A stretch of DNA of 64,000 bases from Micromonospora sp. DSM 45708 (GTDB lineage: Bacteria; Actinomycetota; Actinomycetes; Mycobacteriales; Micromonosporaceae), in contig NZ_CP154796.1 of NCBI RefSeq assembly GCF_039566955.1, forward strand, positions 5,766,001-5,830,000. The letters run 5' to 3'. A program made the translations under genes and the position numbers. Below, in pieces: positions 58,689-64,000 of the stretch. The notes below the pieces were generated by a model. The model made no database searches. It saw only the letters and a list, made by a program, of their open reading frames with translations, and had not been told where the DNA came from. Position 1 is the stretch's first letter; the number at the start of each line of letters is the position of its first letter.

Positions 58689-59423
58689 ATGCGCCAGGAC
58701 GAGATCTGGGACGGCGAGGCCGCCCGACGCTATGACACGCCGGGCAGCGGAATGTTCGCGCCGGAGGTGCTCGGTCCCACCGTCGACCGGCTCGCCGCGC
58801 TCGCCGGGACCGGCCGGGCCCTGGAGTTCGCCATCGGCACCGGCCGGGTGGCGGTGCCACTCGCCGAACGCGGCGTGCGGGTGAGCGGCATCGAACTCTC
58901 CGTACCCATGCTGGAGCGGCTGCGGACGAAGGCTGACGCCGCCACGATCCCGGTGGTGGTCGGTGACATGGCCCGCGCGACCGTTCCGGGCGAGTTCAGC
59001 CTGGTCTACCTGGTCTACAACACCATCGCCAACCTGCTCGGCCAGGACGAGCAGGTGGCCTGCTTCCGCAACGCGGCGCGCCACCTCCGGCCGGGCGGCC
59101 GGTTCGTGATCGAGCTGTGGGTGCCGGAGCTGCGCAAGCTCCCCCCGGGCCAACAGGCGACCGTGTGGCACACCGAGGCCGGCTACATCGGCCTGGACAC
59201 CTACGACGTGCTGCGTCAGCGGGTGGTGTCGCACCACTTCCACTTCGGCGACGGCCGCGAGGCGCGGGTCTTCCGCTCCCCGCACCGCTACATCTGGCCG
59301 GCCGAGCTGGACCTGATGGGCGAGCTGGCCGGCTTCACGCTGGAGAGCCGGCACGCCGACTGGTCCGGCGCGGAGTTCACCGCGGAGTCCCGCTCCCACG
59401 TGTCGGTCTACCGGCTGGCCTGA
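58689..59423 (+). CDS. Class I SAM-dependent methyltransferase
   Basis: 244 residues. ALEFAIGTGRVAVPLAERG is the SAM motif I, VYNTIANLLGQDEQVACFRNAARHLRPGGRFVIELW the post-I region. WHTEAGYIGLDTYDVLRQ follows. Target not predictable. ATG 58689 (MRQDEIWDGEAARRYD) is the family start. Confidence 0.92.
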   Translation: MRQDEIWDGEAARRYDTPGSGMFAPEVLGPTVDRLAALAGTGRALEFAIGTGRVAVPLAERGVRVSGIELSVPMLERLRTKADAATIPVVVGDMARATVPGEFSLVYLVYNTIANLLGQDEQVACFRNAARHLRPGGRFVIELWVPELRKLPPGQQATVWHTEAGYIGLDTYDVLRQRVVSHHFHFGDGREARVFRSPHRYIWPAELDLMGELAGFTLESRHADWSGAEFTAESRSHVSVYRLA

Positions 59424-59441
59424 GCGCTCCCCGAGGCGTGC

Positions 59442-61400
59442 TCAGATCACCCGCTCGTTCCCGCCGTCCACACTGATCTGCGCCCCGGTGGTGGCCGCGA
59501 ACGTCTCCCCGCAGAGCGTGGCGGCCAGCTCCCCCACCCGGGCGCTGGTGATCTCGGCGCCGAGCAGGTTCCGTCGCTTGTACTCCGCCACGGTCAGCCC
59601 GTAGTGCCGGGCCCGGGCGTCGAGCACCTCGGGGCTCCACAGCCCGGTGTCGAAGACCGCGTCGGGGTGCAGCACGTTCACCCGGATGCCGTCGCCCGCC
59701 CACTCCAGCGCCGCCACGCGCGCCACCTGCGTCACCGCCGCCTTCGAGGCGGAGTAGGCGACCGCGCCGGGGCCGGGGGCGAGGGCGTTGCGGGAGGCGA
59801 CAACGACCACCCGGCCGCCACGGGGCGCGAGCGCCAGCAGCGGGTGGGTCCGGGCGAAGAGGTACGCCACGGACTCCGCGTTGACCGCCATGGTCTGCTG
59901 CCACCCGGCCGGGTCCAGCTCGGCGATCGCCCGGCTCGGCGGGAAGACCCCGGCCGCCGCGACGACGATGTCCACCCCGCCGAAGCGATCCACGGCGGCG
60001 TCCAGGGCGGCGTCCACGGCCGCGGCGTCGGTGACGTCGACGGTCAGACCGAGGCGGGCCGGCCCGTCGGACGCGCCGACCGACGGGTCCCGGTCCAGGG
60101 CCACCACGCAGGCCCCGCGCGCCAGCAGCGCCTCGGCGCAGGCCCGGCCGATGCCGGAGGCCGCCCCGGTCACCACCGCCACCTCGCCCGCGAACTCCGG
60201 TGCCGCCCCGCCCCGCCGCAGCTTCGCCTGCTCCAGCTCCCAGTACTCCAGGTCGAAGATGTCCTCCGCCGGCAGCGCCCGGTAGCCGCCGACCGCCTCA
60301 GCGGCCTCGATCACGTCGACCGTGTGCCGGTAGATGTCCCGGGCCATCAGGGCCTCGGCCGCCGACCGACCGGCGGTGAGCATCCCCAACTCCGGGTCGA
60401 GGATCACCCGTGGCGCCGGGTCGAGCATGGTCAGCGTGGTCCGGGCCCGGGAGCGGTGCTGCTCGACGTACCGGCGGTAGGCGTCGGCGTAGTCGGCCGG
60501 GTCGGTGCCCACCAGCGGGATCCGCTTGGTGCGCAGCACGTGGTCGGGGGTGACCGGGCCCCGGGTGGCGACCGACGCCAGGTCGGGCCGGTCCAGGAAG
60601 GCCCGCACGGCCGGATCCTCATGGCGGCTGAGCAGCATCGGGAAGCCCGCCGTGGTGGAGACCTCCCGGCGCAGCCGGGCCAGCCGCACCCGGTCCACCG
60701 GCGGGGGCGTGACCGGCGCGACCCGGGGCCGCGGCAGCGCCATCCGCTCCTCCGCCCGGCTGACCAGGTCGATGTGCCGACGGTACGCCTCCTCGGCGTC
60801 CACGCCGAAGGTGAAGAGCCCGTGGTGGAGCAGCACCATGCCGACCGTCCCGGCGTGAGCCCGCTGCGGGTAGAGGTCCGCGCACCGCCGGGCCAGGTCG
60901 AACCCCGGCATGACGTACGGCACCACGACGACACTGTCGCCGTAGAGTTCCTCGACCAGCCGCGCGCCGTCCGGCTGATTGGTGAGGGCGAGCAGCGCGT
61001 CGGCGTGGCTGTGCAGCACGAACGGGTGCGGCAACAGCGCGTGCAGCAGCGTCTCCACGCTCGGGTCCGGCGCCCTCGCGTCGAGCCGGGCACAGCGCAG
61101 CTCGTTCATCATGTCGCTGTCGCCGAGACGCTCCAGCCGCAGCAGCGCCCGCAGCCGGTCCAGCCGCAGCGCGGTGAACCCGGACGGATCCATCGTCGCC
61201 AGGTCGGAGCCGCTGCCCTTGACGTGCAGCACCGACACCGGCTCCCCGGTGAGGTCGGTGACCGTCGTCTTGACCGAGGTGTTCCCCCCGCCGTGCAGCA
61301 CCAGGCCGGTGTCGGCCCCGAGCAGCCGGGACGCGTACACGAGTCCCGCGATCGGGGCGGAGTCGTCCGGGGCGTCGACGGCGGACCAGCGGTTACGCAT
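59442..61400 (-). CDS. Bifunctional class II aldolase / short-chain dehydrogenase
   Basis: 652 residues. N-terminal class II aldolase/adducin domain (LVLHGGGNTSVKTTVTDL, FVLHSHADALLAL, VLLHHGLFTFG with Zn-binding His) and a C-terminal SDR domain (AVVTGAASGIGRACAEALLARG, AYSASKAAVTQ). Family members split rhamnulose-1-P or 5-deoxyribulose-1-P and oxidise or reduce the aldehyde. Because mtnA is immediately upstream, 5-methylthio- or 5-deoxy-ribulose-1-phosphate is the inferred substrate. ATG 61400. Confidence 0.92.
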   Translation of the reverse strand: MRNRWSAVDAPDDSAPIAGLVYASRLLGADTGLVLHGGGNTSVKTTVTDLTGEPVSVLHVKGSGSDLATMDPSGFTALRLDRLRALLRLERLGDSDMMNELRCARLDARAPDPSVETLLHALLPHPFVLHSHADALLALTNQPDGARLVEELYGDSVVVVPYVMPGFDLARRCADLYPQRAHAGTVGMVLLHHGLFTFGVDAEEAYRRHIDLVSRAEERMALPRPRVAPVTPPPVDRVRLARLRREVSTTAGFPMLLSRHEDPAVRAFLDRPDLASVATRGPVTPDHVLRTKRIPLVGTDPADYADAYRRYVEQHRSRARTTLTMLDPAPRVILDPELGMLTAGRSAAEALMARDIYRHTVDVIEAAEAVGGYRALPAEDIFDLEYWELEQAKLRRGGAAPEFAGEVAVVTGAASGIGRACAEALLARGACVVALDRDPSVGASDGPARLGLTVDVTDAAAVDAALDAAVDRFGGVDIVVAAAGVFPPSRAIAELDPAGWQQTMAVNAESVAYLFARTHPLLALAPRGGRVVVVASRNALAPGPGAVAYSASKAAVTQVARVAALEWAGDGIRVNVLHPDAVFDTGLWSPEVLDARARHYGLTVAEYKRRNLLGAEITSARVGELAATLCGETFAATTGAQISVDGGNERVI

Positions 61401-61430
61401 CGGGGTGTGGCTCCTCGTGGGGTGGGTGGG

Positions 61431-62441
61431 TCAGCTCCGGCCGATGGGGTCGTCGGGACGACCACCGGCAGCCGGCAGGATGACCCGACGCTCGGTGACG
61501 ATCGCGGTGACCAGATCCGCCGGGGTCACGTCGAACGCGTAGTTGAGCGTGCCCGTGCCCTTCGGGGCCAGCGCCACCGCCCCCAGGGCGGTGATCTCCT
61601 CGGCATCGCGTACCTCGATGTGCACGTCCCGGCCGGACGGGGTGGCCAGATCGACCGTGGACTCCGGAGCGGCGACCACCATCGGCACCCCGGCCCGCGC
61701 CGCCGCCAACGCCAGCGGATACGTGCCCACCTTGTTGATCACGTCGCCGTTGGCGGTGATCCGGTCCGCGCCCACCACCACCGCGTCGACCCGACCCTGA
61801 GCGAGCACCGACGCCGCCGCCGAGTCCACCACCAGCGTGTGCGGCACCCCGATCTGGGCCAACTCCCACACCGTCAACCGCGCGCCCTGGAGCAGCGGGC
61901 GGGTCTCCGAGGCGTACACGTGGGTGAGCGCACCGTGTTCCTGAAGAGACCGGACGACCCCGAGCGCGGTGCCCCACTCCACGGTCGCCAGCGCACCGGC
62001 GTTGCAGTGCGTCTGCACCGCCACCTGGGGCCCCACGGTGTCGACCAACCAACGGGCGCCGCGCTCGCTGAGCTCCCGACAGCAGCGCACATCCTCCGCC
62101 AACACGGCCAAGGCCTCGTCGAGGGCCGCCTCGACGCCCTCGGCATCGAGGCGGGCACGGACCCGGTCCACCCCCCAGGCGAGATTGACCGCGGTGGGAC
62201 GGGCCGCCCGGATCGCGTCGACCGCGCGAGCCCGCTCGACCGGATCCGCGTGCCGGCGGGCAGCGAGCGCCACGCCGAGCGCCCCGGCGACACCGATCGC
62301 GGGCGCGCCCCGGATCGCCAGGGACCGGATCGCCACGACCAGATCCTCCACCGTGTCGATCTCCAGGAACTCGACCTCGTGCGGCAACCGGGTCTGATCG
62401 ATCGCGACGATCCGGTCGTTTCGCCAGTCGATGGTTCGCAT
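61431..62441 (-). CDS. mtnA: S-methyl-5-thioribose-1-phosphate isomerase
   Basis: 336 residues. Family MRTIDWRNDRIVAIDQTRLP N-terminus, QTHCNAGALATVEWGTALG (Cys region), and VVVGADRITANGDVINKVGTY with active-site Asp. It isomerises 5-methylthioribose-1-P (or 5-deoxyribose-1-P) to the ribulose-1-P. ATG 62441 is preferred to GTG 62447 because GAGGGG lies 6 nt upstream and homologues start there. The next gene (aldolase/SDR, 30 nt downstream) completes the pathway. Confidence 0.95.
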   Translation of the reverse strand: MRTIDWRNDRIVAIDQTRLPHEVEFLEIDTVEDLVVAIRSLAIRGAPAIGVAGALGVALAARRHADPVERARAVDAIRAARPTAVNLAWGVDRVRARLDAEGVEAALDEALAVLAEDVRCCRELSERGARWLVDTVGPQVAVQTHCNAGALATVEWGTALGVVRSLQEHGALTHVYASETRPLLQGARLTVWELAQIGVPHTLVVDSAAASVLAQGRVDAVVVGADRITANGDVINKVGTYPLALAAARAGVPMVVAAPESTVDLATPSGRDVHIEVRDAEEITALGAVALAPKGTGTLNYAFDVTPADLVTAIVTERRVILPAAGGRPDDPIGRS

Positions 62442-62613
62442 CCGCACCCCTCACCGCCCGAGCTTTCGATCATAACGTCGAACGCAGCAGGAGAGTCCAC
62501 CATTGATCGAGAGCTGTCAACCTCAGCACTCTCGGACCGGCCGGGACGATTATCAGGGCGATTCAAGCCCGAATCGGGAACATGCTGCATTTCGGATTTT
62601 CGAAGCTTCACGC

Positions 62614-62641
62614 TGGTGACCGCGGCAGGAATCGAACCCGC
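62614..62641 (-). pseudogene. tRNA 3'-end remnant (possible attachment site)
   Basis: On the minus strand GCGGGTTCGATTCCTGC forms a T-arm (5-bp stem, TTCGATT loop), followed by CGCGGTC, A and CCA at 62614-62624. No matching 5' acceptor strand is close; the 5' part to 62689 is only partly foldable. tRNA 3' ends are common phage and island attachment sites. Composition is lower-GC from here to 63.2 kb. Confidence 0.5.
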
Positions 62642-63122
62642 GACACCCGGCCCTCGACCATCGCAACCTCGGACTTGCCATCGACTGTCAGAAATTGGCA
62701 TTGAACCGGGAGACCCGTACGCGTCACAGCCGACCAACCGTCGACAGGGGGTTTTCGGGGGTGAATGGGGCAACCATAGGCCACATCCCTAACGAATGCC
62801 GAACACCCAAATCATTCCGGACGGCCGGCACAGATCAGCGCCAACCCGGCGAAGCCCGAGTTCTGGGCGATCCGGCCCACCGAGCACTCGGATGGACGAG
62901 CTGTCAGCCCAGCTCAACAGCGATGTCACGGTCAGCCCGCCGCCGCGCAGCGGGCACCCCGCAGACCGCCCGCCCACGGACGTCATCCGAACCACCGGGC
63001 CGGCCCGCGTCAACCCCGAACGTTTTGCCACCGCTTGGACGTCAATAGCCAGTTCGGAATGGCTTCCGCCGAGTTCGATCTCGGCAAATGATCTCGATGC
63101 TTTGTCGACGATCGCCTATCCC
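62642..63122. other. Low-GC gap without gene
   Basis: No supported gene; frames are short with poor codon bias. It lies between the tRNA remnant and a promoter at 63123, and has lower GC content than the rest of the window. It may be foreign or decayed DNA. Confidence 0.6.
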
Positions 63123-63150
63123 TTGACTCAACTTTAGGCGATGATAATAT
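63123..63150 (+). promoter_or_regulatory. Near-consensus sigma70 promoter
   Basis: TTGACT at 63123-63128, a 16-nt spacer and TAATAT at 63145-63150. A GGCGAT/ATCGCC inverted repeat around the -10 (63138-63155) could be a repressor operator. It would drive the small ORF and the selenium-binding-protein-like gene. Confidence 0.6.
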
Positions 63151-63176
63151 CGCCGAAGATATATGCGCCGGGCGGG

Positions 63177-63536
63177 ATGGCGCGACACGTCCCGTCGAAT
63201 GTCGTCTTATCGGACTGCGACCAACCTGGACGGGAACATGCACCCCACATTCGCCGCCGCCGGGATGGTCGGCGTCGGACAGGCCAGCTTCGACGCCGCA
63301 ACCTGATCATCGTGCCCGACGGCGTCCACCTGCCCGGGCAGACCACCTTCGACGTGCACGATCGCGGGATCGACTTCCTCCGCGGCTCCGATTCGACATA
63401 CCCCCGGTGCGGCCCGACGGGCACCGGGGTCCTGCACGCGCGCAACAGGGTGATCTCCCGTACCACCGCTGCCATCGCCGGCATTCCGGCCGGTCATGTG
63501 CATGCCATGACCACACTCACCGCCAACATGTCCTGA
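63177..63536 (+). CDS. Doubtful small ORF, perhaps frameshifted
   Basis: An open frame beginning at an ATG at 63177, ending 12 nt before the next gene. Its last 80 codons (from NLIIVPDGVHLPGQTTFDVHD) have good codon bias. An earlier stretch with good bias (63238-63303, MHPTFAAAGMVGVGQ) is in another frame ending at TGA, so a frameshift may have split a small secreted or cupredoxin-like gene. Function not recognised. Confidence 0.3.
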   Translation: MARHVPSNVVLSDCDQPGREHAPHIRRRRDGRRRTGQLRRRNLIIVPDGVHLPGQTTFDVHDRGIDFLRGSDSTYPRCGPTGTGVLHARNRVISRTTAAIAGIPAGHVHAMTTLTANMS

Positions 63537-63548
63537 CAGGAGCAAGCC

Positions 63549-64000
63549 ATGTGGAGACAACGCGTGCCGAGACGGCGCGTCCCTCGGGCAGCCGGCATCA
63601 CGGCGGCCTTGGTCCTGGTCGTCGTGGCCAGCACGGGCCTGGTCGCGGCGCCCGGCAGCACGGCCTACGCCGTCACGCAGGAGTCCTCGAGCGTGCGGGG
63701 TTCGGACAACCGGACGTACACCGCCACCAACCACCTCACGGCGGCGGCGCTGCGCGGCGGTCCCCGTGAGTGGCTGCTGGCCTGGGCCGGCGCGGCGGAC
63801 GCGTCGAATCCGGCGGCCAAGGACTTCATCGCCGTCATCGACGCGACGCGGGGCTCGCGGACGTACGGGCAGGTGGTCAACACGGTGACGTTGAGCCCGC
63901 AACGTCAGAACGAGCCGCACCACATGCAGTACATCTGGCACAAGGGCCAACGGATCTTCGCCGCGAGCATTCTGAGCGACACCGCTTTCGTGTTCGACGC
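63549..64000 (+). CDS. Secreted selenium-binding-protein/methanethiol-oxidase-like (cut by window end)
   Basis: First 150 residues. A signal peptide (RRVPRAAGITAALVLVVVAS) precedes a beta-propeller-like part with FIAVIDATRGSRTYGQVVNT, NEPHHMQYIWHKGQRIFAAS and LSDTAFVFD. These match the SBP56/methanethiol oxidase family, which oxidises methanethiol or related thiols with copper. AGGAG lies 6 nt before ATG 63549. The C-terminal part is outside. Confidence 0.75.
   Translation, partial: MWRQRVPRRRVPRAAGITAALVLVVVASTGLVAAPGSTAYAVTQESSSVRGSDNRTYTATNHLTAAALRGGPREWLLAWAGAADASNPAAKDFIAVIDATRGSRTYGQVVNTVTLSPQRQNEPHHMQYIWHKGQRIFAASILSDTAFVFD

Noticed and set aside
62614..62689. Intact tRNA gene on the minus strand.
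   Set aside because: Only 5 of 7 acceptor pairs and no acceptable anticodon arm.
59604..62792. A 1062-codon open frame on the plus strand.
   Set aside because: Antisense to the aldolase/SDR and mtnA genes. High GC creates long open mirror frames; it contains GIEPAT, a typical artefact of tRNA antisense DNA.

Overview
The window is chromosomal DNA of a very high-GC actinobacterium, most likely a Micromonosporaceae member (Micromonospora-like). This rests on strong G/C bias at third codon positions, many GTG starts, a SigE-type ECF sigma factor with a membrane propeller partner, a DUF6758 protein, twin DUF4190 proteins, korAB, folP2, an Rv2578c-type radical SAM protein and GC-rich palindromes between convergent genes. 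No rRNA gene, intact tRNA gene, CRISPR array, insertion sequence or prophage was seen. It reads as core chromosome until about 62.4 kb, where composition drops and a tRNA 3'-end remnant appears.

Layout. 0-4.3 kb: folate salvage (5-FCL), FmdB zinc ribbon, SAF protein, a repeat-rich gap, a tail-anchored protein, DUF2231. 4.4-6.8 kb: Fur regulator, MpaB-like oxygenase, RecB-like nuclease. 6.8-14.2 kb: a long minus-strand block with MarC, PHP hydrolase, sigma factor and partner, PH-domain protein plus a 52-residue membrane peptide, DUF6758, a SpoU-type rRNA/tRNA methyltransferase and a MaoC protein. 14.7-17.1 kb: thioredoxin behind a SigR/SigH-type promoter, then an HTTM/DCC redox-membrane module. 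17.1-19.2 kb: an intein-containing radical SAM gene behind a LexA-like box. 19.2-31.1 kb: CoA-binding protein, TetR divergon, acyl-CoA dehydrogenase, DUF4190 pair, CitE-like lyase, two SDRs, a KimA-like permease, HAD and EamA proteins. 31.1-31.7 kb: repeats.

31.7-46.3 kb: PhzF, a soluble MgtE-N/CBS protein with DUF1003, Mrp, TatB, HtrA, O-methyltransferase, leucyl aminopeptidase, DUF3117, PaaX regulator, enoyl-CoA hydratase, Tag, DivIVA-like protein, FolP2 and a stand-alone NuoA. From memory this follows the Rv1207-Rv1233c order of Mycobacterium tuberculosis in reverse, but lacks sigE-rseA between the O-methyltransferase and htrA, and gpgS between folP2 and the DivIVA gene.

46.3-62.4 kb: a surface protein, 2-oxoacid:ferredoxin oxidoreductase korAB, an azoreductase/MarR divergon, a K+ channel, a PopR/ClgR-like regulator with its probable binding repeats and a ClpP protease, a Tat-exported beta-helix protein, an NmrA-like protein, a PMM-like HAD, a methyltransferase, and mtnA with an aldolase/SDR fusion (probable 5-deoxypentose salvage). 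62.4-64 kb: the tRNA remnant, a near-consensus promoter, a doubtful small ORF and the start of a secreted selenium-binding-protein/methanethiol-oxidase-like gene cut by the window end.

Themes: oxidative and proteotoxic stress control (SigR-type promoter with thioredoxin, LexA-like box with radical SAM, PopR motif with ClpP, HtrA/TatB) and several divergent regulator-target pairs with visible operators.
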